Assembly (NCBI GenBank): GCA_037951105.1
Contig: JBAMJV010000859.1
Coordinates: forward strand, 53,127-117,126
Direction: 5' to 3'
Source: Echinarachnius parma
Taxonomy: Eukaryota > Echinodermata > Echinoidea > Clypeasteroida > Echinarachniidae
DNA: 64,000 nt
How positions within the stretch are numbered: the stretch's first letter is position 1; each line of letters begins with the position of its first letter. Positions 1 through 12,100 of this stretch are shown here, in pieces. The notes under the pieces are model-generated. The model was not told the origin of the DNA, searched no databases, and saw nothing but the letters and a program-made list of their open reading frames with translations. Position numbers and translations under genes: made by a program.

Positions 1-121
1 CTGTATACATTCGTTCCTTTATTTGATTTACGATGAAGTGAAAACAAATCAAACCTGTGAAAATATGTTTTAAAAACTGTTATATGACCACGCCATCTAG
101 CGGTCAGACTCAGTCTAACTT

Positions 122-151
122 CTGATGAAGGACATCGAAGATGTTCGAAAC
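122..151 (+). other. Hammerhead-like CTGATGA...GAAAC motif
   Basis: CTGATGA is followed by a 7-bp stem (GGACATC / GATGTTC, GAA loop) and then GAAAC. This resembles the catalytic core of hammerhead ribozymes carried by Penelope-like retroelements. An extra A sits between the core and stem II, and I could not find a convincing stem III, so it may be only a retroelement-tail motif or coincidence. Confidence 0.2.
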
Positions 152-369
152 GTCAAGCTAAAACAAGTTAGTTGATTGTGTGAGAATAACATATTGTTTT
201 AAGTACCAATTTCACAATCAAATGAATCTTATCCCCCAAAAAGTATGAGATGACTGTTGATATGAAAGCTAGTTATTCCCGGCTTTGGCAAAATCAGTCT
301 CTTGTCCGCAAAAATCAAAATTTACATTGTTATGCCAATTATTAGAACGCATTATTAGTTTTCATTTAA

Positions 370-850
370 AGGGGTAGTGCAGTTTTGTTAAGGCTGAACT
401 TTAGTAACCAAATCCTGCACAGTAACATTACAAACTAATAGTTATAACTCCACCATGCTCGAAAGGTATACAAAATTGCAAACGACTAAGTAAAAAGCCT
501 GCTCTCATTCAAAAAGAGCCATTAAACACAAGAGGACGCTCTCTAAAAAGGCATTGGTTTCAACCATTTTTCATACAAAATTTTGCATGTGGTTTTGTTG
601 AAATAATGATTAAATAGTGTAAGCATTTTATTAATAAAAAAAAAAAACATCAAATAAATTTGGGGCCCAAATTTATTACGATCGGATATATTTATTGATA
701 TTTCAGCCATTTCTGAACCGATTTTGACCAAATAAAGTGTATTCAGCAATATAAATTGCATGTTCTTTCTAATCCGACACTCAGTTTGACATTACCTCAC
801 AAAAGAATTGTGTTGTGCAACGCCCTTTCTACCAAAACTGAACTACCCCT
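370..850. mobile_element. piggyBac-type MITE, TTAA flanked
   Basis: The ends AGGGGTAGT... and ...ACTACCCCT are inverted repeats, each flanked by TTAA (366-369 and 851-854). The element is 481 bp, non-coding, and related to those at 3996-4531, 41115-42090, 59959-61017 and 61171-61680. TTAA duplication is the hallmark of piggyBac (and Kolobok) transposition. There is no transposase, so it must have been moved in trans. Confidence 0.7.
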
Positions 851-2889
851 TTAATACAAAAACCATGACCATTGTTAATAATTGGTATACATATGTTCAC
901 TTTAATATTATGCTGACGCGTGTAAATGAGCACATAATTTGTGTCACTTTAAAAGTTAATTTCTGTTCGTCTGATCATTTATCATGTTTATGATATATTA
1001 AATTACAGTTTTATTTGTTTATATTTATATTCCTTGCATTATTGTATTAACCTAACTGAATGTATTTACTTTAAAATAATCGATGTATGCAATCTAATTC
1101 AGTGACAAGGTTGGTCGAACTGACTTACATGCACACAAATTATTGGAGGCATTATGTACTTCACTAATTTGTAAATGATTTCCCCTTCATGTTTTGGTTT
1201 TGTTTTGTCAAATATTATTTAGTAGCACATGTCCCCACGTCCCCTTCCCTCTCAGCTCTGTCACTGATATAGTACATAATGTTGATATTGCTTTAACTAA
1301 ATTAAATCTTAATGGAAAAAGACATTCTAACTGAAACACACCACATTTACACGATGGTGGTGGTGCATATAGCTGTACTTTTAAATGTAATTGGTAATTG
1401 ATAAAAGGTAATTGTATTACACATGATTACAACCGACTTTAGTTTGAAACTATATTTAATGTTATGTAGATCAGCGATATCTCAACCATTTCAGGCAGTC
1501 GTTTATTGGATTTATCTAACGATCAAGTATGTTATATTTGAAATTGTCTATTTTTGAAAAAAATAGAGAGAACCGATCTCGACTGGCACGTTAACCAGTA
1601 GGATTGGTTGTATATATATACATTTTTATGTTGTAATTGTTTCATGTGTTATATTATGTAAGCATTAATTAAACTACTCGATAAAAGTAGTTCATTTGGA
1701 ATGATTAATATGCAATTGGTATTTCAATCATTCGTCTTGCACGTATTTCATGATGTATATATGATATATACATTTTTGTGTAGTAAATAATCCGATAAAG
1801 GTCAATATCGAACATCGTAAAGTAGTAGTTGTGGAGTTGTTCATAACAGGCCATGATATACATCGCACCAAAGGCATATCTTAATTTTTGAGAGACAGGT
1901 ATGTTATTAAGTTTGTTCCGTATGATGACATCTATAAATCTCTTTACAACGTTAACTTTAAGAATAACAACTCATGTATACATTCCTCTTTTTACAAAGC
2001 TACACAGATGTGCAGTACATACACACTCATTCACACTCATTAGTCGACATTAAGGACCATCAACCTTGTTCCTTATCGTGACATCAATAAGTCTCTTGAA
2101 TATTTAATATTGCAAATCATGATAATATATATATTTTGTATACTATAAGTATAGTAACTTTTCTAAGTCAGACAAACTGTTTCGCCTTATGGCTCTTCAG
2201 TGACTAATCTTTTTGTACAGTATATACCCAGGGAGGGTGTAAAAAGGTGTATATGAAGGGGGGAGAACTTATAAAGAAACTACTTAACAATACAATGGGT
2301 ATACTAGTCAGAAATAACCGAATCTACATGGGGCAATTGTCAGATCTAGATACTGTATTTACCAAGTCTGACTTGATAGGTGTGGTTCTGTTATAAATAT
2401 GTGATATACTCAAAGAAATAAGGCAGCAACAAACAAGATATATAATTCAAGATATTCTTTTAATCCGAGCACCCAGCTCTAAATATCTATCAAATCTCAA
2501 TAAATCATCATTGGTTAAAGGGTTAACATACACTGAATGTACAAATAGGCTTTATCACATGAATTCACATACTGAGCAGTATAGACAATGTATAATCATC
2601 TTGTTTTCAAATGATCACGATTATTGATCCAATCTTATTCTGGAAATAATTGGTCAATCCAAACAAAGCATAACACAAAGTAATTTAATTACAGCATAAT
2701 CGTTCACAAACTAGAGCAAACAAAACAAAAGTAGGTAATCGTATCAAATTAACAAACTGAACTAAACATAACTATCATGGCGCCATTAATCACAAAATAA
2801 TAATCAGAGATAAGTTCAGTTATCATTATTATTTCTATTATGGGAATACATTAATGGGTGGATAGCACCTTGAAGTTCAGTTGTAGCTG

Positions 2890-3400
2890 TTGACACCAAC
2901 CCTCGTGAAGACCAGAGGGTGAAGTATTCGCGACAGTTCAAGTTAGGGTTGCAGACCCAGTCTGCGTATAAAAACATGCTGCAAAGGTATGCCTGGGCGT
3001 ACGCGTCGGCTGTAGTGCTCGCGACAGTTCATCACGTCGAAGTTGCAGACCCAGTCAGCAATGATGTGAAGCGCGCGGTGGTTGAATTCAACATGACGGG
3101 TGTCGTGGACGACGATCAACGACTGCACCGCGATACTGTGGAGATCTATGCCCATGCATAGTGGAGATATCCGTTGAGCAGCCAGGCCGGAGCCGGATGG
3201 AGGTCGGTATGACAGTTGGAGCATTGGAGCTCGGGTCAGATGAACGGCGGATTGGAGCATTGGAGCTCGGGTCAGATGAACGGCGGACTGGAGCATTGGA
3301 GCTCGGGTCAGATGAACGGCGGACTGGAGCATTGGAGCTCGGGTCAGATGAACGGCGGATTGGAGCCCAGCCGGTTCAGAATTTATGTTGACTGATGGAT
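2890..3400. other. GC-rich island of unknown nature
   Basis: GC content is clearly higher than in the flanks, with many CpG. The sequence is open in one + frame over 2919-3161 and in another over 3161-3391, and also on the - strand, so frame openness is not diagnostic. I recognise no protein family. It could be a transposon fragment or an orphan CpG island. It ends in the 36-bp minisatellite at 3218-3361. Confidence 0.35.
3218..3361. repeat. 36-bp minisatellite, four copies
   Basis: Four tandem units begin GGAGCATTGGAGCTCGGGTC and end CGGCGGA(T/C)T. They are nearly identical, differing at one alternating T/C position. The unit is a multiple of three, so the + frame reads GALELGSDERR(I/T) four times. 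That is a consequence of unit length and not proof of coding. Confidence 0.85.
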
Positions 3401-3995
3401 TAATGAAGAGTTATGGTGACGGCAAGGGTGGCGTACGACTCTACTCAGCATGGTGGTTCTTGGTAGCTTTCCAGGGTACATAGCATAAAGTGAAATGCCT
3501 ATAAGAACTTCACAGTTCTAGCACAGAATTTGGCTATTCCCTGGTGTATCCATGCCCACTCTGATAAGCATGTCTTGCTCTCTCAATCTCTGATAGCTAT
3601 CTGTGCCTTTTGACTTTTTTCTAACATCCACTATAATTCACAGCACCCACATCCAACGCACATGAACAAAAGGATGTTCCCGCCCAAAATCATACTAAAT
3701 ACATCTCATTGGAGATGACCCAATCACACAAAACTAGGCAAAACCAGTTCCACTCTTCTTCACTACCCTGAATAGGTAATATGTATTACATACCAAAGCT
3801 ATTCAACCATCACTTTGAATGAACACTTTCACAATTGTCCCATCTCAACTTCACTCACGTGTACAATAAACAATATACATTCAGCTTCTGTACACACTAT
3901 CTCTATACAATTCTCACTTAGCATGAACACACTCACTATTGTTCCAACAGGGAAGGTTCCATCTAAAGCTAAACCATATATACAATAACCCTTAA

Positions 3996-4531
3996 AGGGG
4001 TAGTTTAGTTTTGGTAGAGAGGGCGCTGCACATCACAATTTTTTTGTGAGGTAATGAAAAACTGAATGTCGAGTTTGAGAGAACATGCAATTTTAATGGC
4101 AGAATAAACTTTATTTGGTCAAAATCGACCCAGAAACGGCTGAAATATCAATAAATATATCTGATCTTATAATTATTTGGGGCCCAAATAATTAGATGAT
4201 TTTTAGAATTTTTTTTTTAAATGCTTGCACTTTTTCAAAAATGTTCAAAGGCGTTTTTTAAATAGTTGTTGATGATCTCGCTATTTAATCATTATATCAA
4301 TAAAACATCACATGCATAATTTTGTATGAAAAATGGTTGAAACAAATGCCTTTTAAAAAAGCGCCCTCTTGTGTTTGAATGGCACTTTTTGAATGATAAC
4401 AGGCTTTTTACTTAGTCGTTTGTAATTTTGTATACCTTTCGAGCATGGTGGAGTTATAACTATTAGTTTATAATGTTACTGTGCAGGTTTTAGCTACTTA
4501 AGTTCAGCCTTACCAAAACTAAACTACCCCT
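3996..4531. mobile_element. piggyBac-type MITE, TTAA flanked
   Basis: The termini AGGGGTAGTTTAGTTTTGG and CCAAAACTAAACTACCCCT are 19-bp perfect inverted repeats. TTAA target copies lie at 3992-3995 and 4532-4535. The inside carries the family's signature blocks: 'TTTCGAGCATGGTGGAGTTATAACTATTAG' split over 4437-4466, and 'GGGGCCCAA' near 4180. Confidence 0.8.
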
Positions 4532-4931
4532 TTAACATTGTGCTTGTGTACACACAAAATATATACAAATCCGGGGCATTATAGCCTAAAACACATGCTC
4601 ACACATTAAATAAAAAGAAAGCAGTCACACATGACTAAATTTATGGTCAAGTGTGGATGCCCAAATTTCTTAAAACGAAGTCACTCTGTGACAGGGCTTT
4701 CTTTTATAAATCTGACTTCATATAGCCATCCCCAACCATCGGAACAAACACTGATGTTTCGGTATAAATACATACACATTTCCAAAATCTTCCATAGAGT
4801 CATTCAAACACATTATCATTAGTTCAGGTCAAAACCAAATAGAATACAAGACAAGTTGAACTGTTCAAATTAATTTGTGTTTGGATTTTCATCCTAAAAT
4901 CCCTCTCACGTAGGAAATATGGTTGGATACA

Positions 4932-4961
4932 GAGAGAGAGAGAGAGAAAGAGAGGGTGAGA
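4932..4961. repeat. (GA)n microsatellite
   Basis: AGAGAGAG-type repeat with one AAAG interruption. A matching GA tract sits at the equivalent place in the gene A 3' flank (28640-28680). Confidence 0.8.
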
Positions 4962-5089
4962 AAGAGGATAGTTATGTATGAGCAATGCAAATACAAGCAG
5001 ATAACTGTTACTTTTTTTTCTTCTTAAATTTTGGAAAATATTAAATGCTAGCTAGAAGCATTTAATACAAACATCCAAACTGTTTTTCA

Positions 5090-5400
5090 GTGGCGGATCT
5101 ACGGGGGGGGGGGGGGGGGGGTTAAACCGCCCCCCCCCCCCCCCCCCCTTGGACTGCCAAGTGAAAATGTGATGTGGAAAACAGCACTTACGGGGGTTCA
5201 AAATAGCCAAAAAAATCGCCGCTTCTCGACTAAACACCCCCCCCCCCCCCCCCTTGGGCTGCCAAGTGAAAATGTTATGTGGAAACATCACTTACGGGGG
5301 TTCAAAATAGCAAAAAAAATCGCCGCTTCGCGGCTCGTGGACGATGCTCTGCACTTTCATTGGGTCAAACCCCCTTGCCAAAAAGCTAGTTCCACCCCTG
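5090..5400. repeat. Dispersed repeat with long G and C runs
   Basis: It begins 'AGTGGCGGATCTACGGG', then a G run of about 19, a C run of about 19 and a second C run of about 16. The unit 'CTTGG.CTGCCAAGTGAAAATGT' (about 5150 and 5255) and the block 'CTTACGGGGGTTCAAAATAG' are each present twice, so there is an internal tandem duplication of about 105 bp. The same start motif recurs at 59770. Confidence 0.65.
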
Positions 5401-5944
5401 TTATTAAATGACAAATGAGTGGCAGAATAAAGTATGACCGAACACAATGACTACATTGTGAAACTCTAGAGTACTCAATTCTTTTCTATAGTATAGTCAC
5501 ACATAATTTACATGTTTATTTTCACTGGTAGTAAACGCATATGCCACATCGTTTATCAGGCAAGTCAATCAATCCATATTTGATACTCACTATACACCCA
5601 GATGTATAAATTGGTATCATATGGCCGGGTGTTAATGATTCGTATTATAATTGATTCCAAATTTTCAATGTATATCATGTAGTAATGTTCAATTGTTTTT
5701 GTGCTTTTAAATGTCTTAGATAAAATGTATTTTTTAAAAATAAAACGACAATGAAATAGGAACCTGAATTATGAGCGTCATGCGGATATTAATTGACCCT
5801 ACATGAACAGTATATGCTTCTACACGCAAGGCGTAAAAATGTTATATAATTCTCAATACTATTGAGAATTATTGAATTCTTATCTTAAGTCAAATACTCT
5901 GAGATAACACAAATTGAAGCTCAATTATTATATTAATGTTTGCT

Positions 5945-6065
5945 CTATGCGTTACGAAGGTCATACTTGTACATACAAATTATACATTTTAAGCATTTTG
6001 ATCGTGTAACGTACCATGGTGTTGTTTGACACGGTGGTATATTACTGCAACGTTGTGTAGCAAAC
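5945..6065 (+). promoter_or_regulatory. Conserved 5' region of gene A
   Basis: This block matches the region before gene B (31640-31757): 'TACGAAGGTCATAC', then 'TTTTGAT', then 'CAACGTTGTGTA.CAAAC' directly before the ATG. Flanking intergenic DNA does not align, so this is probably the promoter and 5' UTR carried along with each gene copy. I see no clear TATA box at a fixed distance, and the transcription start is unknown. Confidence 0.5.
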
Positions 6066-6126
6066 ATGGCGGAAGGTGGTAGTACGCAGAAACCAAGCCC
6101 CAGCACTTCAGGTGGAAAGCACGGAG
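6066..6126 (+). CDS. Gene A exon 1 (start exon)
   Basis: Encodes MAEGGSTQKPSPSTSGGKHG plus one base (phase 1). It is Ser/Thr/Gly-rich and probably disordered. The first 8 residues and the sequence before the ATG match gene B exon 1 nearly exactly, which fixes the start. Donor: GGAG|GTATTT. Confidence 0.75.
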
Positions 6127-9100
6127 GTATTTCAAAACAACTACCGTTGAATTTTTTTTAACAAGTCTATATAATTTATCTGAGAAACATTTAAATGAAA
6201 GATTGTACAATACAATGATATTACTGCTTGTATTACAACTTGGTGTAGACCAATGTATAATAATGTGCAGTTCGCGTTAGTATCACAATATTCAATGCAC
6301 CGGTTTTCCGAAAGTCTTTACCATGTTTATAATACCGTGCATATTGTGCACACGGTGCTTACATGTGTATCTGTATTCAAGATTAAACCTTTGAGGCAAG
6401 GGAACTATTATAGGATTTTCCGGTCAATGTCGGAAGTTGGACACACGTATTCATTTTGTGTGCATTCATTTTCGCCGATTTTGTCACCGCAGCTGTATTT
6501 TGTCATTCAAATTCGTTTTTTAGCATTTTAATTCATATAACGATCATTCGAAAACATTGTGTTTGCGTTCGATTTAAAACGTGTTTCGATTTAGGGCGAG
6601 AAATTTCATGATTAAGTAATACCGTCTACCGGTTGAATGCTATAAATTGAATGTTATAAATGCTAAATCACTTGACCGAAGAGCTAAATAGAATGAAGGA
6701 AATGCAATTTTAAACGACAGTTTTAAGCCTTCAGCTTAATTTCGCAAAGTTGAATGAACAGCTTATCAAAACGAATGCAAAGTTTACGAAATTGGCCGAG
6801 AACACCTATATTATCGTAACAACTCGTACATTGCTTTATTTAACAGAGAAAAAAAACCGGTTCAATGATGTATATATAGATATATCATCAAATATAATAT
6901 TAAAAAAGGAAAGCCAAGGTATAGTACAAGTATTAAAGGGGAGAGTAAGTGTATAAACAGAAATCAAGAGAAAGGGTAGAAGGTGTGAGCTAGTTTACCC
7001 GTTCACTACGGGAACCTTGTAACCGTGTTATAAAGTACGTATTTAATGTGTTAAAGAATGAAGGTGTGAGAAAATGCATTACATTGTAAAACAAAAAGTA
7101 TTACTGAAAGATTATAAGTGAAGGAACAAGGAAAATGCGCAAGATTACTGCAGTTAAATTTGAGACCTGCATTATTCCACACATGTTAAAATTGTAAAGG
7201 TTCACTTGAGTATTGGTACTTCCCAAAATGCCTCTTAACACTAATTTGGTTGGTTTTAATTCCATTTGAAAGTTCATTGAATAAAACATGTGAAATGAGA
7301 ACCATTCCCTTTCGAATGCTCTTATATTGTGAAATTTGATTTCAAAATATTGATTTATAAGTCTATCTTGCCACGGGACATCTAATGCTTATAGACTCCT
7401 TTTGAAAACAAATACATTTTTTGTAAATGGTTGTTGATGATTTCACTATTTAATCATTTTCAGAAAGCACCCTATTGAGCGGTAACGGCTCGTTTTGAAT
7501 GAAAACCGGGTTTTTACTTAGTCGTTTGTAATTGTGTATACGTTTCGAGCATGGTGGAGTTATAACTATTAGTTTGTACCGCAATGGTGCATGTTTTGGT
7601 TACTAAAATCAGGTTTGACCAAAACTCAACTATCCCTTCAAACTGTGCTTATATGCTCATCTGATTCAGAAACATATCCAGGAGTGAGTCGAGATGTAAC
7701 AGATTTCAGTGAGGACGAGTTGGCAGATCTTATCCCGAAGGTGGCATCGTGGGACAGGGTGTTCAATCACCTGAGCCATGCTGGATCAGACGCTCCGTCT
7801 TGGGAGGTATGCCGAGATCCACGAGTGTTTCTAGCAAAAGCCATTATGAAGCAAGAAATAACAAGGCTAGAACTTGCAGCGACTTTTATGCAGATTGGGG
7901 AAAGTCACATCTCGGAACAAATTTTATTTGGCGATAGTCACAACTCGGAACAAATTTTATTTGGCGATAGTCACAACTCGGGACAAATTGTATTGGAAGG
8001 TGAGTTTTTATTACCCGTTATGTATCACATAAACATCATCATGGTAATCATTATAATGACGTTCATAAAACAACTGGCTTAATATATATGATGTGGTCTG
8101 CGTTAGTAATGTTTAATATTATTTTAACACAAAATGAATAAAAAACTAATAATGCATATAATTGTCTCGTTATGCCAGTGAAACCACATGACACACTCCC
8201 GATTTCAACAAAGTTTATTACACTTTCTTTCCAACAGAATTGACTCGGAATGTGCTTGAAGGAATCTATTTCAACCATGATATACATGGAGACCTAAACA
8301 ATGAGATGAACTGCTCCAACGCATTACTTGAGGCGCGACAACCGCAGAAGTTTCAGGAAACTGTCAGACATCGAAGTTACAGCTCCAGTTCGTCTTCCCT
8401 TGAGGAAAATATCCAAACTAGGTGTTCCGCAGAACTTAAGGAATGTCTGACCGCCATGAAAAGTAAATATATTACCTATTTAAATAGTGTTTAACCACCA
8501 ACAGAACCTTCCACCGTCTTTACCTGCCCAAAATGCAGAAGACAATGCCTCTTAAGGCTCGGCCTAGCAACACCAGGCGCTGTATAATCCGGCCCCGTAA
8601 ACTCGACTTGACGCATACCCATTGTCTCGAGACAGAAGGGGCCAACAACTGTAATTACTGGGGAAAAAAATAACAAAACGCACCCCCCGTGATTCATTCC
8701 ATCCTGTCAATATTTGGCAGTTGCGGATGATCAAACCTGTTTTGTGCTTATTTTTGTATTTCGTCAAAATAATGTACAATGGATAAGGGATCCCCGAGCG
8801 TATCGAGCCAAGATAATAATTACATGTATTTTTATTTGTCATCAAACGTGTACAGTGGCGTAGACAGGTTCCAACACCTGGGGGGAGGGGGATGATTTGC
8901 CGTTCACCGGAGACCAAATTTTTCGCGCCCGAGACCGCCTGAAAAAAAATTTCGAGACCGAAGAAATTGCTTGAAAGTCTTCTCAGTTGGGGGTGGGGGG
9001 GGGGGGGGGGGGGGGAGTGTCCGTCGCCAATTTTTTTCCCGGCCAGGAACGCCTGCCTAATTTTTTCGAGACCGAGGGAATTTGTTGAAAGTCCTCTCAG

Positions 9101-12100
9101 GGGGGGGGGGGGGGGCAGGGGGGGAGGGGGTGGGGCTCTCGTCAATTTTGTTTTCGCAGCCAAGTTCATTCATTAAGATGGTCGAGACCAGGCGCGCCGG
9201 AAGCAGTTTTGAATTGGGGGGGGGGGGGGCAAAAACCTAAGGGGGATCACGATTTTATGTGTGTAGGGGCTCATGTCCATTCACATTCACAGGGCTGCCA
9301 ACCTAGAGCCAGATGTGAGAGTGAGACATTGCGAGGGAGCGAAGTGACTGAGCGGGGGGAGGGTGTGGGACTGGGAGGGGGTGTCCCCCTTCCCACGGTA
9401 GGGAGCTTTTCCATTTTGGACATGAAATTGTGCAATCTGGTGCTTACCTAGAAAGGGAATTCAGGCTTAACATTGACTGTATCTGGAAAAGCGTGTTATG
9501 ATTTGATCGACCATACATTTTAAATATATTTTCACCAAGAAAACAAATAATTGACACACTAATACATATGTACCCCAGCACACAAACAAATATTGTATTT
9601 ATATTGTAGTGTCATACACAGTTTCAACATAAACCATATGCCACATTATGTATCATCCAACAACATAGCCTATAACCAAGAATGAGTCCCGAGGGGGGTG
9701 CAGCTACCGAGGGCTGGGGCAGAGCCAACTAGGGAGGGTTTGGGAGGGGGTATCCCCCTCCCAAGGAGAAGATTTTGCATGTATATACTTGGAATGGTGC
9801 AATTTGGTGCACGTCACACAAGCAGCCAGAGAAATGCCAGCCTACACTGGAACTACGTAGCCCGGTACAGAACAAAATACTCTCCCCAGACCATACGCAA
9901 GTTACACAACAAACTGAGATAATCTGTTCTCGCGCGAAGCGCTCAGCGAAAATTTAGAAAAGTAGATTTATAAATTACCTTTTGAACGTTAGAATTAACA
10001 AGTCTTAGTTCATATAATTATTTTTTTCTTTCCCACTCGTATACAGATACACAAAAGAAAAATATATATCCTTGCCTAAAACTTGGGGGAAGATTGTACA
10101 TGTCATCCCCCCCCCCCCACCTTGTGAGATGGGGGGGGGGGGGGGGGGGGTGCATACCCCGCACCCCCCGTGTAACAAAGCTATATTTGTAAATGGTGCT
10201 ACATACAAGCTTCACCCTAAAAAGGCCGGGTTATTTGAGGTCTTCCTACGGCGGGGGGGGGGGGGGGGCATTATGGCCCCCTGTGAAGTGTATAGAATAC
10301 AATGGTAATAAAAACAAATTGAAAAAATTATTAATTTGCATATTTATGGTAATTTATGCAAATAAGGTCATACAATTCATATTTTTACCCATAAATCATA
10401 TATTCTTCATAATTAAACTGTGGTTTTGACTACATATATTCTTTAGAGCATTTGGAATAATAATACGGCAAATTCTTTTTGGAAGAGCCAGGATATTCCT
10501 TATGTTTTCTATTGTTTTTATAATTTCTTATGTATTTCTTTGTTTTTTTTTACTTGGTATGTATTTTGTTGTTTTTGTTGTTTATTTTATTTTTAACTAT
10601 AATTCAACTATTTTGAACCCCAAAACAAACATATCAAATGTAAACAAGACCCAAAAACCAATGATATACCTCCTTATACGAAAACTGATATTTCCATGTT
10701 TTGTACATAAATCACGAAATTGAGCGATTTTCGGGCTGACATGCATAGACAAAAGGTCACGTGACTTCGTAACGGTATGTCCGACTTTCAAAATGTTTGT
10801 TTTTAAATATGCGCAAGACCCAAAAGAAAAAAGTCACCAAGCAGCTGCGCGTCATCTTACCGCGTTTTGGAGCAATAAAAAAAAATCGCGGAGGGGGGGG
10901 GGGGGGCATTATGCCCCCCCCCCCCCCCCCCCCCCCCGGCCGCATTTCCGAACATTGAGCACGAGTTTGGCTTGATTCGGGGCGGAACAGAAGGGGTTTT
11001 GTCTTAGTTTCGGGGGATATACCCTAACCTAAACCCTAACCCTAACCCTAATTTGGTGGCTATAGGTCAGATTAGTGGCTATAGGTAAGATTTAGTGTCT
11101 ATAGGTCAGATTTAGTGGCTATAGGTCAGATTTAGTGGCTATAAGTATATTTATAACTCGAATTGAATACGCGCGCATTAGTCTCCATTCAAGTCGCCCG
11201 ATTCCAATTAAACGGGCATACCTTATGCGTTAGTGCCATAGTAAACCTGTTTGGGAAAAAAAATTCGCCCCCCCCGGCCTTATTAGGGTTAACACTATTC
11301 ATAATGTTTAACATTTTATTGTATTTGCAGTGTTGACGTATAAAGGAGCCGGATGGGCAGAAGGGAAGATGAAGGCATGGCGTGATGTTCAACGCCGGGT
11401 TGAGTCGTGGAATGAGTGCATTCGCGAGCTCGACTTAATTGGCAAGATGTATGGTGGCCGAAGAATGGCAACTAATATCCATTTACGGAATTGGATACTG
11501 CATAGAACAATACACGGACCAAGAAGTCTTTCACGATCAGACATCGAAATACAATCTGCCCAGAAAAGATGTTCTTATTTCAAAAACATATTGAGATCAT
11601 ATTCGTCAGGGAAATTCGAAAAACGACTCGCAGAAAATCTCGAAAGGACAGGTGAAATTAATGATACTGTGTTTATTTACATTTAGCATTTATTGTATTA
11701 TATAATTTCATATGAAACACGATTATATTAACATTACATTTAATTTGTACAATGATTGCGGTAATGTACGTAAATTTAACAAGTTCACCAATATTGTAAG
11801 TAATCTAATTTTTTGACAAAGATTATATATTAAATAGTTCAGTATTTGTATAACATGATATGCTAATACAAATGTAAACGTATACATTGTTTTCTTTAGT
11901 TTAGCATAAATAAAATGTAAGTGTCGAAACACGTAATAATTACTCGATCACTACATTCTAATAAAAGCATATCTCATGAATCCCCGTCACTCCCACCGAT
12001 TCAATTATTATTTATATATCTTAAATAGAACTGCAAATATCTGAAACGGAGATAAGTGTCTAACCAAGGAGACCACGAGAATAGTCGACCTGTGCAAAAG

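Larger units (their letters stand above)
1..5940. other. Intergenic flank of an upstream, off-window family copy
   Basis: I see no gene here. Several stretches align in order with the 3' flank of gene A. Positions 1000-1400 resemble 26930-27730, including a shared 'CACTGATA..AGTACATAA' block and 'GAAACACACCA'. Positions 1840-1960 resemble 28020-28385 (shared 'GACATCTATAAATCTCTT'). Positions 4850-4960 resemble 28570-28670 (shared 'TAAAATCC.TCTCAC.TAGGA' followed by GA repeats). The inference is that another member of the array ends upstream of position 1. TTAA-type MITEs, a minisatellite and G/C runs interrupt the block. Confidence 0.55.
8463..11330 (+). other. Gene A intron 3, repeat filled
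   Basis: Holds a cluster of G/C-run repeats (8880-9230, 10100-10270, 10890-10940). Two copies of a 'GAGGG...GGGTATCCCCCTCCCA' repeat lie near 9340-9420 and 9690-9780. An interstitial telomere-like tract and a 20-bp tandem repeat lie at 11022-11146. No exon is supported. Confidence 0.6.

Noticed and set aside
8564-9169. 201-codon - strand frame rich in Pro
   Set aside because: The proline and glycine stretches are translations of G/C runs in repeats. No conserved domain, and the run lengths are unstable.
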